A stretch of 64,000 bases of DNA. Origin: Desertivirga brevis (GTDB lineage: Bacteria > Bacteroidota > Bacteroidia > Sphingobacteriales > Sphingobacteriaceae). This document shows, in pieces, positions 54,069 through 63,155 of the stretch (within the stretch, counting starts at the first letter, position 1; each line of letters opens with the position of its first letter). The stretch covers positions 1,240,001-1,304,000 of the forward strand of contig NZ_JAFEWF010000001.1 in NCBI RefSeq assembly GCF_017355835.1, given 5' to 3'. A program made the translations under genes and the position numbers. The notes under the pieces are model-generated. The model saw only the letters and a program-made list of their open reading frames with translations, was not told the origin of the DNA and did no database searches.

Positions 54069-55670
54069 CTACCAACCCGGGGTCTGCTTGTATTTATTGT
54101 TACTTCTGGATATTTCGTCGGGACTAATTGGCCAGGCCATATGCTTGTTGGGATCAAACCGCCTTGCAGGCCATACTTCCTGAATAGTATAAGAAGAATT
54201 TGGATCCGTTTTTACTGCGTGAATACGTCCATGCAAGGGTGCATTAATCTTTGCAAAGTCGCCCCATCTTTTTAGATCATAAAAGCGGTCGGTCCACTCG
54301 CAGGCGAGTTCTGTCCGGCGCTCGTGCTTCAGATCGTCCATGGTCGGATTACTTATCTCTGGCAAACCAACCCGTGCCCGTACCTCGTTCAGCGGGCTCG
54401 CTGCATCGCCATTCCGCCCCATTTTGATCAAGGCTTCCGCTTTAAAGAGAAGAATTTCGGCGTAACGCATCAGAGGAAGATTAAGAGTAGTAGTCGGATA
54501 ATCACCACTGGGATTGATCTGATTATTCGTCCCGGCATTAGCATTAGAACCGTAGGAGTATGGCTCCATGTATTTATTGATCTGGAAACCAGAAAGACTA
54601 TTGGTCGAGAAATAGGAACGCTCCTCGCCAAAATACCTGAACTTATCACCAAACTTCAGGATAGTTACCTCGCGACGGGGGTCATTTGTTTCGTACTCAT
54701 CATAAAGTTCTTCCGTGGGCTGGAAATAGCCCCAGCCATTGTAAATACCCCATCCCTTGTTTTCAAGAATGACTCCTGGAAACTCAGAGCCGCCCTGAAT
54801 TCCTGAAGTTACCGACCAGATATATTCCGAACTCCAGTTATTTGCAATAGTGAACACAGCCTGGTAATTCGCTTTTCCACTTCCTTTTCCGGTGATAAGA
54901 GCTCTGTTTCCTTCTGATTTGATCTTATCACATATGGGAGGAATTAAGGCCCATTTTGAAGGATCGTACTGGGCAAGGTAGGCATAGGTTTTTACCAGAT
55001 ATCCCCAGGCTGCTACCTTATGCGCACGACCGCGGTCGGCAGGACCATACGACTCAAAAAAGGGCAACAGATCCGCAGCCTTTTGAAGGTCTTTTATGAT
55101 CTGCTCGTAATTATCCGTCACCGAAGGTAATTGTGGTGCAACGCGCTTCTCAAACTCTGGATTTTCAGGACCATCAAAAGGGACGCCCTGGTCTTTGTGC
55201 CCCCAGATATAAGCAAGCCAGAAGTGGGCAAATCCACGGACGAAATAAGCCTCGCCAAGAGCGCGGTTCTTCAGCGCCTCAGAAGTATTTGTGGCGGCAG
55301 GCACATTCGCAATCACCTGGTTGGCTTTGTTCATCATCCAGTAAAGGTCATTCCATCCTCCGGTGAGATAGCCTTCGCGACCAGTAGGTATGAAGTTCTT
55401 AATATTCTCCCCATCCGCCTTTACCCTGCCCACAATAAGGTCATCACTAGCGTTTTGTACCCAGAAAAGGTCTCTTCCCCAGGTTGACTCGTACCGCATC
55501 GGCACATACATGGAAGCGACGGCCTTTTGCACATCTTCCTCGCTTTGCCAGAAATAGGCAGTGGTGGGAGAACCATTTGGTTTTGTATCTACCCATGCGT
55601 CGTTGCAGGAGCTTGTTCCCAAAACAATCGCAAGAACCAATGCCGGGATATAGTTGATTTTGAATTTCAT
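54069..55670 (-). CDS. SusD/RagB-type lipoprotein
   Basis: 533 residues from ATG 55670 (an in-frame upstream start would add 15 residues before the signal peptide and overlap susC). Lipoprotein signal (ALVLAIVLGTSSC, Cys near 21). SusD hallmarks: YFWQSEEDVQKAVASMY, YFVRGFAHFWLAYIWG, the C-terminal MRYAEILLFKAEALIKMG, then GDAASPLNEVRARVGLP and RRTELACEWTDRFYDLKRW. It partners with the SusC at 55702-59073, which ends 31 bases upstream. Confidence 0.95.
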   Translation of the reverse strand: MKFKINYIPALVLAIVLGTSSCNDAWVDTKPNGSPTTAYFWQSEEDVQKAVASMYVPMRYESTWGRDLFWVQNASDDLIVGRVKADGENIKNFIPTGREGYLTGGWNDLYWMMNKANQVIANVPAATNTSEALKNRALGEAYFVRGFAHFWLAYIWGHKDQGVPFDGPENPEFEKRVAPQLPSVTDNYEQIIKDLQKAADLLPFFESYGPADRGRAHKVAAWGYLVKTYAYLAQYDPSKWALIPPICDKIKSEGNRALITGKGSGKANYQAVFTIANNWSSEYIWSVTSGIQGGSEFPGVILENKGWGIYNGWGYFQPTEELYDEYETNDPRREVTILKFGDKFRYFGEERSYFSTNSLSGFQINKYMEPYSYGSNANAGTNNQINPSGDYPTTTLNLPLMRYAEILLFKAEALIKMGRNGDAASPLNEVRARVGLPEISNPTMDDLKHERRTELACEWTDRFYDLKRWGDFAKINAPLHGRIHAVKTDPNSSYTIQEVWPARRFDPNKHMAWPISPDEISRSNNKYKQTPGW

Positions 55671-55701
55671 TTTAATGTCTTTGTTGATGATATAAACAGG
55701 A

Positions 55702-58700
55702 TCAGAATTTCGCACTTAAGCCAAATGAATAGATTCTTGATAAAGGGAACTGGCCCCCGTCAAAGCCTATCCCACCTACTTCAGGATCCATACCCGAGTA
55801 TTTGGTGAACGTAAGCAGGTTGTCGCCGCTGAAATACACTCTCAGGGTCGAGTTGTGTGGCATTTTCCGGAAGGTATAGCCAATAAGCACATTTTTCAGA
55901 CGCAGGTAATTTCCGTTCTCCAAAAACCAATCAGAGGGCTGCTGAAAATTTTTATTGGGATCGTTCGCCCGGATCCGCGGAATATCAGAACCCGGATTTT
56001 CCGGAGACCAGGCTCCGAGTATTTTATCCCAACGGTTATAGCCCTGCTCAGCTCCGTTCAATGTAGACTCCTTAAAGGCGTGAAACAGCTTAACTCCACC
56101 CACACCCTGCAAGAACATACTCAGATCAAAGTTCTTCCACTCGAAGTTTGTGGTAAAACCATAGCTAAGCTTTGGGAAAGCGCTCCCCATATAGCTTCTG
56201 TCTCCATCGTTAATGATGCCGTCATTGTTAAGATCAACGAATTTCAGATCGCCCGCCTTCGCTTCCGGCTGAATTCGTTTACCATCCTTCATGTAGGAGG
56301 CAGCTTCCTGATCCGACTGAAACAAGCCGTTGGTTTTTATCAGCCAGTAGGAATATAGAGGTTGCCCTACAACAGAGTGATACGGACGAAGTACTCCCCG
56401 CCAGGAATCCCCGTCGTTCCAGGAGGAAGTAGGGTTATCGTCAATATATTGGATCCTGTTTTTAAGGGTTGCGATGTTTCCATTCAGGCTATATTTAAGC
56501 GCTCCTGCTTTACCATTCCAACCCGCACTGAACTCCAGTCCTTTATTTCTTATCTCACCCTGATTGATAAGAGGTCTTCCCAAACCAAAGGTATTAGGCC
56601 ACAGGTTATCCTGCTCCTTAATCAGGTCGTAAGTAAGCTTGTCGAAGTAATCAGCGCTGAAGCTTAAGCGTTGATTGAACATGCTCAGGTCGAGCCCAAG
56701 GTCTGTCTGCCGCGATGTTTCCCAACTCAGGTCCCGGTTCATTCTACTATTCAGGTAGAGCGCCGGAGTCTGAGGAGCCCCGGAACCTATCTGATAGGTT
56801 TGATTGGTGCTTAAGGTGGAATAACCATAATAGCGATAGATCGAACCCAAATTGCCAATCTTACCCCAGCTGGCGCGAAGTTTTACCAGATTAAGGGCCG
56901 GTACATGAAAGAAAGGCTCTGAACTTATTTTCCAGGCAGCTGTAAGTCCGGGAAGGCCTTTAGACCGATTCCCTTCAGGAAGGCGCCCTGCAATGTCTAC
57001 TCGGTAACTTCCTGTTAGAAAATACCGGTTGGCCCAACTGTAGGATAAGCGGCCCACATATGAGGCATTCCGGTCTTTCCAGTCGTCATCCCCTGGCCTG
57101 TCAGCCCCATACACTGCTGCATTGTCGAAGTAGCGGGCCCAGTCGGCTTCATTTTCGAAGCCTTGGGCCCTAACATTGAACGAGCGGGCGGCCTCTTCCT
57201 GGCTGGTCGTCGAGACCATGGCACCGAGCGTATGCCTGTTCAGCTGTTTGCTGTAGTTCAGGGTATTCTCCCATATCCAATGATACCCTCGATTAGTAGA
57301 ATAAGACAAGTAATTCTGGTTGACCGGCTTACCAGGCTCTGTACGTTTTGGTTCAAAGTTTTTGAACAAGTTGTTATTCTGACGATAGGAGAACCGCGTT
57401 ACAAACTCCAGGCCTTTCACCATGTCAGTCAGGTTTAGTTCCGTCACAGACTGGAGGTCGCTAGTCTTGTTTACCGGCTTGTTACGCAGCAACGTAGCGA
57501 GAGGATTAATAGCATCACCGTGGATCCCCAGATAAGGCGACTCACGCGGGCCTACTCCACCGAAACTGCCGTCTTCATAGTACGCCGTTGCTGAACGTGG
57601 CATATAGATCGCCGAAAGGATCGTACCGCTATAACCACCCGAAGTAGAAGTTCCCCGGTTATCGTTGTTGTTCCAGAATACATTCTCACTTAGCTGGAGG
57701 AACTTATTAAACTGGTAACTGGTATTGAACCTCAGGGAGAGGTTCTGACTATAAGTATTTTCCAAGGTCCCTTCTTCTTTTTCATACCGGCCCTGGATGA
57801 GCGTTTTGAACTGCTCCGTCCCCGCGTTTAAGCTTAGGTTATGTCTTTGAATAAGTCCTGTCCGGAAAATCTCACCTACCCAGTCGGTACGGGTTTCCTG
57901 TGCGTAAGGATTCTTCGCCGCATCCCAGCCATCGAGCGGAGTCATTCCCGCGTTGATGTAAGCCAGGTTCGATACCCTTGCCTCATCGGCTGCTGTTAGA
58001 GATTGCGGCAGGCGCCAGGCATTTTTCAAGCCAGTAAACTGGGTGTACTCCAGGGAGGGCTTTCCTGCTGCTGCCTGTCTCGTCGTTATTAATACCACCC
58101 CGGCTGCGCCGGCAAAGGCCCCGTAAATTGATGCAGAGGCAGCATCTTTCAACACCGTTACTGATTCCACATCCGCAGGATTGAAAGGTGCATTAGGAAC
58201 TCCGTCTACCACAAACAGGGCACTCTCACCAGATCGCGAGCCCATCCCGCGGATGGTGAGAGAAGGGCTGGCATTGGGATGTCCTCCGTTATTCACAATC
58301 GTGACACCGGGCACTTTCCCCTGTATCATTGCAGGAACATTAAGCACAGGCCGGTTTTTAGCCTGCGCGATGTCGGGAACAGTGGAAACAGCTGCCGAAA
58401 GATCCTGCTTTTTCACCGCTCCGTACCCGATCACTACCACCTGGTTGAGATCCTGATTGTCTTCCTTCAAAACTATACTAAGCGGGGATCCGCTTACTAA
58501 TACTTCCTGAGTAGCAAAGCCGAGAAAAGAGACGACCAGGGTACTGTTGGGGGCAAGATCTCTGATTATAAATTCTCCCTTAGCATCCGTAACTGCTGAT
58601 ATTGCAGTACCTTTTACTTTCACAGTTGCTCCGGGAAGCGGCAATCCTCCGGAATCCGAAACCTTACCCCTTACTTCAAGAGACAATGATTGGAATGCTT

Positions 58701-59073
58701 TCGTCTCCTTAGCTTTTTTCTTGATAATTATAGTTTTATTATCAAGGATATACTCAAATGGTTGCTCCTTAAAACTTTCGTTAAGCGCCTGTTGCACACT
58801 TACATTTTTCAAATTAAGCGAAACAGGTTTCCCCAGTTTCAAGTCGTCGTACTTGTAAAAAAGCGAGTATCCGCTTTGCTTTTCTATCTGGGAAAGTATT
58901 GTACTGAGGCTCATATTTCGCCCCGAAAGCGAAATATTTTGAGAGAAGCCTGCGGCGCTCAGTTGCAGGCAAAAAACTGTTAATAGAATAGCTGTGAGTT
59001 TCATCAGAAGAAACAGTTTTTTTGATAAAAACGGGCGCATCGGCACCGTTTTACCAATAGCGATAAAATGCAT
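55702..59073 (-). CDS. SusC-type TonB-dependent transporter with STN domain
   Basis: 1123 residues. The start at 59073 fits the long N-region common in this group before the signal helix (KLTAILLTVFCLQLSAAGFS). An STN domain (residues ~50-120, MSLSTILSQIEKQSGYSLF) comes first, so this receptor can signal to FecR and the ECF sigma encoded just upstream. Then a carboxypeptidase-regulatory-like domain (RGKVSDSGGLPLPGATV), TonB-box area QVVVIGYGAVKKQDL, plug (VESVTVLKDAASASIYG, GAAGVVLITTRQ) and barrel ending YSFGLSAKF. Transports a glycan or glycoside with the SusD downstream. Confidence 0.95.
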   Translation of the reverse strand: MHFIAIGKTVPMRPFLSKKLFLLMKLTAILLTVFCLQLSAAGFSQNISLSGRNMSLSTILSQIEKQSGYSLFYKYDDLKLGKPVSLNLKNVSVQQALNESFKEQPFEYILDNKTIIIKKKAKETKAFQSLSLEVRGKVSDSGGLPLPGATVKVKGTAISAVTDAKGEFIIRDLAPNSTLVVSFLGFATQEVLVSGSPLSIVLKEDNQDLNQVVVIGYGAVKKQDLSAAVSTVPDIAQAKNRPVLNVPAMIQGKVPGVTIVNNGGHPNASPSLTIRGMGSRSGESALFVVDGVPNAPFNPADVESVTVLKDAASASIYGAFAGAAGVVLITTRQAAAGKPSLEYTQFTGLKNAWRLPQSLTAADEARVSNLAYINAGMTPLDGWDAAKNPYAQETRTDWVGEIFRTGLIQRHNLSLNAGTEQFKTLIQGRYEKEEGTLENTYSQNLSLRFNTSYQFNKFLQLSENVFWNNNDNRGTSTSGGYSGTILSAIYMPRSATAYYEDGSFGGVGPRESPYLGIHGDAINPLATLLRNKPVNKTSDLQSVTELNLTDMVKGLEFVTRFSYRQNNNLFKNFEPKRTEPGKPVNQNYLSYSTNRGYHWIWENTLNYSKQLNRHTLGAMVSTTSQEEAARSFNVRAQGFENEADWARYFDNAAVYGADRPGDDDWKDRNASYVGRLSYSWANRYFLTGSYRVDIAGRLPEGNRSKGLPGLTAAWKISSEPFFHVPALNLVKLRASWGKIGNLGSIYRYYGYSTLSTNQTYQIGSGAPQTPALYLNSRMNRDLSWETSRQTDLGLDLSMFNQRLSFSADYFDKLTYDLIKEQDNLWPNTFGLGRPLINQGEIRNKGLEFSAGWNGKAGALKYSLNGNIATLKNRIQYIDDNPTSSWNDGDSWRGVLRPYHSVVGQPLYSYWLIKTNGLFQSDQEAASYMKDGKRIQPEAKAGDLKFVDLNNDGIINDGDRSYMGSAFPKLSYGFTTNFEWKNFDLSMFLQGVGGVKLFHAFKESTLNGAEQGYNRWDKILGAWSPENPGSDIPRIRANDPNKNFQQPSDWFLENGNYLRLKNVLIGYTFRKMPHNSTLRVYFSGDNLLTFTKYSGMDPEVGGIGFDGGQFPLSRIYSFGLSAKF

Positions 59074-59125
59074 ACTTTTGTCAATAAGGGTTTAAAAAAA
59101 ATTCCGCAAGAGTTTTAAGGATCCT

Positions 59126-59178
59126 GCTCTCTCGAGAGCTAAAGCCGGGCGTGTTCGAGCACTACCCGGTTTTTTTAT
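59126..59178. promoter_or_regulatory. Two hairpins in the fecR-susC gap
   Basis: GCTCTC-TC-GAGAGC (59126-59139) and CCGGG ... CCCGG (59145-59169) with inner GTG/CAC pairing. A run of T's follows on the plus strand. On the coding (minus) strand the A-run precedes the stem, so it is not a classical terminator for fecR. An attenuating or processing structure is possible. Confidence 0.4.
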
Positions 59179-59220
59179 AGGATCAGAGTGACTACACTAT
59201 GTTTTCATAACATTTTTATT

Positions 59221-60441
59221 TTAGTTGTTCTCCACTTTTATTTTTCTGCCATTTATAGTAAAGCGAACATCTCCCAGTTCGAGCACACGAAGCACTCCTG
59301 AGACCTCCTCGCTCCGTTTAATTTTTCCTACATATTGTTCGTTTGTAACCGGCGCTGCATATTCTACCTCCACATCGTACCAGCGGGATAGTTGCCGCAT
59401 GATCGCACGGAGGTCCTTTTTATCGAAGCGGAAATAACCCTCTTTCCATGCTACAGCAATTTCAGTGTCTGCATCGCTTACAGCTATCACGTGACTACCC
59501 TGAGGTAAAACAGACTGCTGTCCCGGCCGTAAGACGGTTGCAGCGGCAGGAGCTTTCGCTGATCTCACTTTGACTGCGCCTTCGATCAAGGTTGTGACAA
59601 TGGCATTTTCATCAGCATAGGAATTCAGGTTGAATTTCGTGCCGAGCACTTCCACAGTCTGCGCCCCCGAAACAACAAGAAAAGGCACTCTACCTTTTCC
59701 TCCGGGTAAGCTCAGCTTTTCTATTTCGAAATACGCTTCACCCTCTACAAGCACCTTCCTCTCAGTGGCGCTGAACATTGTTGGGAAGCGGATAGAAGAA
59801 GCTGCATTTAACCAAACTTTCGAACCATCAGGCAGTGTCAAACGGTAGTGTCCACCCCGGGGAGTACTAATCGTATTTAATCCAGCAGGAGCATTACCGC
59901 CCTGGGCCGTATTTCTGCTCGCGTCAAAAACAACTTGCCCCTCTCCGGTTTTTCTGATGGAAATACCCCCTCTTTGTGCCAGCTCTCCGTCCTTTTCATC
60001 CTCCAGAAGGATAGTGGAGCCATCTGCAAGTGTCAATACAGCCCTATTCCCACCCGGAACTATTTTAACTGATTGTGCTTCACTGCTTTTTGAAATTTCA
60101 AATTTCGATTGATAGATAAAGTAGGATGACAAACAAAGAATGATCACTGCCGCAGCAGCGGCCATCTGTTTGAGGTAAGCAGGCAATCTCCTGATTCGAG
60201 GAGTTTCTTCCGACGACATCGCTGCTTTAATCTTCGCCCGGATAGTGTTCTTCAATCTTTGTTTCTCCTCATTTGACAATCGTTCCAGGAGGTCCTCTTC
60301 CAGATCGAAAAGTTTATAATAGGCAAGCAGAAAGTCCTCCTCTTCTCTGGAAGCCTTGCCCGTCCTGTACTTCTCCAGGATCAGCATAAACTCTTCTTTC
60401 TGAATATTCATTACAGCTTTTATATCCAAGACAGCCAACAT
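59221..60441 (-). CDS. FecR-family anti-sigma factor
   Basis: 406 residues, or 396 if the ATG at 60411 (MNIQKEEFM) is used. Cytoplasmic N-terminus, one membrane helix (AAAAAVIILCLSSYFIYQ, about 95-113), and the periplasmic FecR domain with NTISTPRGGHYRLTLPDGS, VEGEAYFEIEK and VLGTKFNLNSYADENAI. The C-terminal DUF4974-like domain (DLRAIMRQLSRWYDVEVEYA) follows. It is in an operon with the sigma factor 52 bases upstream and the STN-containing SusC downstream. Confidence 0.93.
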   Translation of the reverse strand: MLAVLDIKAVMNIQKEEFMLILEKYRTGKASREEEDFLLAYYKLFDLEEDLLERLSNEEKQRLKNTIRAKIKAAMSSEETPRIRRLPAYLKQMAAAAAVIILCLSSYFIYQSKFEISKSSEAQSVKIVPGGNRAVLTLADGSTILLEDEKDGELAQRGGISIRKTGEGQVVFDASRNTAQGGNAPAGLNTISTPRGGHYRLTLPDGSKVWLNAASSIRFPTMFSATERKVLVEGEAYFEIEKLSLPGGKGRVPFLVVSGAQTVEVLGTKFNLNSYADENAIVTTLIEGAVKVRSAKAPAAATVLRPGQQSVLPQGSHVIAVSDADTEIAVAWKEGYFRFDKKDLRAIMRQLSRWYDVEVEYAAPVTNEQYVGKIKRSEEVSGVLRVLELGDVRFTINGRKIKVENN

Positions 60442-60493
60442 GGAAAAACTCCCACGTAAACTTTATCTTTTTTTAAAAATGAGTAGGATCCCT

Positions 60494-61072
60494 TTAAAAG
60501 AAGAGGAGAAATACAAGCACCGAAAGGAGCGAGATATGCTCCTGAAGTTGAGAAACGCTCTTTCCCAGCTGGTTCTGGACTGTTTTACGGGAGATATTGA
60601 GGCGAAGGGCAATTTCGGCAGTAGAATGTCCCTGATCGTACCGCATCTTGAATATCTCCTGCTGAGATGGGCTAAGTTTTGAAACGAGCGCATTATAAGC
60701 GGAAAGGAATTCCTTCCGGAGAATCGAAGCGTCGGCCTGTTCATCTTCCTCCTGCAAATTCAGCAGAAGGTCATCCACCGGTCGGTAGCGCCCTTCTTTC
60801 TCCATCCAGTTAAGAACCGAATTTCTTGCCGACGCAAGCAGGTAAGCCTTCAAATTATTTATTTTGTAGCTATTTCGGCCTGCCCAGATTTTCAAGAAGA
60901 TATCTTGTGTAATATCACTAGCACTTTCAGTATCTCCCGTGCGCCTTGAGACTACCGAGAAAACCAACTCCCAATACCGTTCATACAGGCAATCAAAGGC
61001 ATCAGCATTATCTTTGCGGATCTCCGACAGCAGAAAGGAATCGTCGTGATAATCAGGATATTCTTCTAACAT
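60494..61072 (-). CDS. ECF-type RNA polymerase sigma factor
   Basis: 192 residues. Region 2: FDCLYERYWELVFSVVSR and DITQDIFLKIWAGR; region 4: LSPSQQEIFKMRYDQGHSTA, then IALRLNISRKTVQNQLGKS as HTH. The hydrophobic C-tail LLSVLVFLLFF is like that of the sigma at 36597. It heads the locus sigma-FecR-SusC-SusD-phosphatase fusion and should be activated by the STN-SusC through FecR. Confidence 0.93.
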   Translation of the reverse strand: MLEEYPDYHDDSFLLSEIRKDNADAFDCLYERYWELVFSVVSRRTGDTESASDITQDIFLKIWAGRNSYKINNLKAYLLASARNSVLNWMEKEGRYRPVDDLLLNLQEEDEQADASILRKEFLSAYNALVSKLSPSQQEIFKMRYDQGHSTAEIALRLNISRKTVQNQLGKSVSQLQEHISLLSVLVFLLFF

Positions 61073-61273
61073 TTTGTGGATGATTACGAGAACAGCTGCG
61101 GACGTACCGGCAGATGCTGAATCCGCCTCAAATGAAGCACATAGCTGTTAAGTGTAGATTAAAGAACCGTTATCCTTTAACGGCCGCAGAAACAAAGGAG
61201 AGAATTGGGCTAGGCTTGCGGTCCGAATTACTGTAAGCGCGGGGCTTTTTCAAGAGAGTCCGCCAGATGGAAA

Positions 61274-61837
61274 TCAGGTTACCAAACATTCTCTCAAAGG
61301 ATTCAAATAATCCAGTTGCTTGTCCTCGAATAATTGTTCCAATGCTTCACAGCCGTTCTCCATTTTATAATCACGTTCTCTTTCGGTGATGGGTATGAGC
61401 CAAAAGCAGTGAAACATCTGGCCGTTAAATTCAAAAAGTTCAAGATCTTCACCATCCATATAGGGCAAAGAAATAAAGCCATGGTCGCACTTGGAATTTG
61501 GAAGCCAAGGTCGACCGATATTGATAGTGTGATGAATGTTTAAAGGCAAACCGTTTCTATGATAGGAGGCACAAACTGTTACAAGTTCAACTATAGCTTC
61601 ATCTTGTTGAGGCGAAAAAACAAAAAGCTCAATTAAGTTGTCATCGATGCGGCCTACTGACATGCCTACGGTACAATAAGTCCAGTAATGGTGGCGAGCA
61701 TTTGGCCTGAACTCTAAAACATAGAAATCGGGGTGCAATTTCTCAGTAGGCCCTTTTTTTAAGAGCCTAGGTATTCCTTCAATCCCGAAATAATTTTCAT
61801 AATGATTTCGGAGGCTCGTTGTAAATGTACTGGTCAT
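61274..61837 (-). CDS. Suppressor-of-fused (SUFU) domain protein, immunity-type
   Basis: 187 residues. SUFU-family features: the start LRNHYENYFGIEGIP, FYVLEFRPNARHHYWTYCTV, MSVGRIDDNLIELFVFSP and the late ELFEFNGQMFHCFWLIPITERE. In bacteria SUFU proteins are found in polymorphic-toxin loci as immunity proteins. No toxin gene is next to it in the window. It opens a cluster of immunity-type genes with 62559 and 63271. Single gene, own start at a good ATG. Confidence 0.75.
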   Translation of the reverse strand: MTSTFTTSLRNHYENYFGIEGIPRLLKKGPTEKLHPDFYVLEFRPNARHHYWTYCTVGMSVGRIDDNLIELFVFSPQQDEAIVELVTVCASYHRNGLPLNIHHTINIGRPWLPNSKCDHGFISLPYMDGEDLELFEFNGQMFHCFWLIPITERERDYKMENGCEALEQLFEDKQLDYLNPLRECLVT

Positions 61838-62149
61838 TTCACTACGTGCAAAGTATGGTTAAATTTAGAAAATTTTTAAAACCACTGCACCCTCCATTTT
61901 TTCAGAGGCTATATTACGAGCCGCTTTTCTTTCCGTCATCTTGCATCTAGTATTTACTTGTCAGTGTGATAATATCCTTCTTATCTTCTCATTAGTAAGA
62001 AGCAAGACACAATCACCTGTTACACCTATAGATATAGCTACAATTTTTACAACGGCCAACTACCAGTAAAAATAAGAAGAGCTTTACTGGATCTAGCGAT
62101 TAAGGCAGTCCCAAAAGAAGTAGAAGTAAATACATCATTTCAGCCATAT

Positions 62150-62428
62150 TTGGTAAACGCGGATAGCTTGCGGTTCTTTTGGAAGGAACTGAATAGGCGT
62201 AAGCCCTGGTCCCTTTTAGATGATCACAACTTTAAAAAAGCTTGTAGTATGACGCTTACGGACGGAACTACTATAAAGCTTTTTTCAATTACTGCTGGTG
62301 ACATCAAGGTATTAAGTTTCTATGAGCCAGCGTTTTTCGAGGAGCATTGCCCAGGGAACAAAGATAGATTATCGATCTTCGAACTCCAGGCGCTGTTTAA
62401 TAGGTATTTTGTTATCTCTTCAAAGTAA
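62150..62428 (+). CDS. Hypothetical protein with uncertain 5' end
   Basis: 93 codons from a TTG start. The same frame is open from 61973, and the upstream 59 codons look like real protein (YNGQLPVKIRRALLDLAIKA, VPKEVEVNTSFQPYLV), yet contain no ATG, GTG or TTG; an ATT at 61991 would be the first unusual start. Either a rare start codon is used or the 5' end is lost. Nothing is recognised; the region between SUFU and this gene (61838-61972) holds nothing else. It is the only plus-strand gene of the cluster. Confidence 0.5.
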   Translation: MVNADSLRFFWKELNRRKPWSLLDDHNFKKACSMTLTDGTTIKLFSITAGDIKVLSFYEPAFFEEHCPGNKDRLSIFELQALFNRYFVISSK

Positions 62429-62446
62429 AAGGTATCGTTTTTTGAG

Positions 62447-62573
62447 ACTAACGTTAAGTATAAAACAGGGCGGCGTTATAAAGAGATTTACTATCATATC
62501 ATAATCCTGTTCCTTAATGGGAACAAGTTTCAATTACAACATCAGCTGCTGCTCTGTTTTATATAGTGTTAGC
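62447..62573 (+). repeat. 127-bp imperfect palindrome, attC-like (copy S1)
   Basis: It begins ACTAAC and ends GTTAGC. Inner arms TATAAAACAG-GGCGGC (62459-62474) pair with GCTGCT-CTGTTTTATA (62548-62563): ten exact base pairs plus wobble pairs. A central GTTCC/GGAAC hairpin lies at 62509-62524. The motif GGCGTTAT follows the first arm. The last codons of the 62559 gene lie within its 3' end. This resembles an integron attC site in layout (R/L arms, folded bottom strand). Confidence 0.5.
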
Positions 62574-63143
62574 ACCAGTTGTCTTTACTTCTCCAAACTC
62601 TATCCAATCTCCTACATTTTTTTCGATCCAAATTTTTGCTGGTTCTGTTGCTAGAATGTATCCCTTATTTTCTGCCATCATAATATCAGCATCAAATCTT
62701 TCCAATACATATACTCCAGCTGAATTTAAGCTTCCAACCACAGGTATTTTAACCTCCCAAATTTCTCCAATTCGGTTAGAAATAATATCCGAATGTGGAA
62801 ATGCAAGTATGTAGTCCTCCGGCTCTCCTGATTCAGGATAAAATTCAGGGTCATCGGAATTTAAATCCCATTCGGTCCAATTCAATTCCACTATATGTTT
62901 TTTAATTATCCTTTGAAAATTGAACCCTTTTAATTGTGATTGCTCAATCTTGTTTTTAATCTTATCTGTTACAGTTAAATCCCATAATCCAGAAATAATT
63001 AAAGGAGGAACATAAGGCCCCGTTCTTTCCAGCTGTAAATATCCCTCTTCGTCTCTATCCAAATGACTAGTCATTCCCTTAACCAGAATACTACCATAAT
63101 CACCCCAAGGACATTGTTTATTATTAAGCCTATAGATTTTCAT
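62559..63143 (-). CDS. Imm-like hypothetical protein carried between two palindromes
   Basis: 194 residues. No signal peptide or membrane helix. A beta-rich protein with features of bacterial immunity proteins of the DUF1629/Imm11-like type: PLIISGLWDLTVTDKIKNKI, GFNFQRIIKKHIVELNWTEW, and a long C-terminal sheet (RIGEIWEVKIPVVG, GVYVLERFDADIMMAENKG). The family match is weak and from memory. The ATG lies 13-18 bases after the GTTAG core of one palindrome and the stop lies inside the other, so gene plus palindrome look like a unit inserted or exchanged as a cassette. Confidence 0.55.
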   Translation of the reverse strand: MKIYRLNNKQCPWGDYGSILVKGMTSHLDRDEEGYLQLERTGPYVPPLIISGLWDLTVTDKIKNKIEQSQLKGFNFQRIIKKHIVELNWTEWDLNSDDPEFYPESGEPEDYILAFPHSDIISNRIGEIWEVKIPVVGSLNSAGVYVLERFDADIMMAENKGYILATEPAKIWIEKNVGDWIEFGEVKTTGANTI

Positions 63144-63155
63144 TCTTCAAGTGGT

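Noticed and set aside
53636..54127. Plus-strand frame of 163 codons
   Set aside because: Antisense to the phosphatase fusion; no start context or family match.
55855..56358. Plus-strand frame of 167 codons
   Set aside because: Antisense shadow inside the SusC gene, with no independent features.
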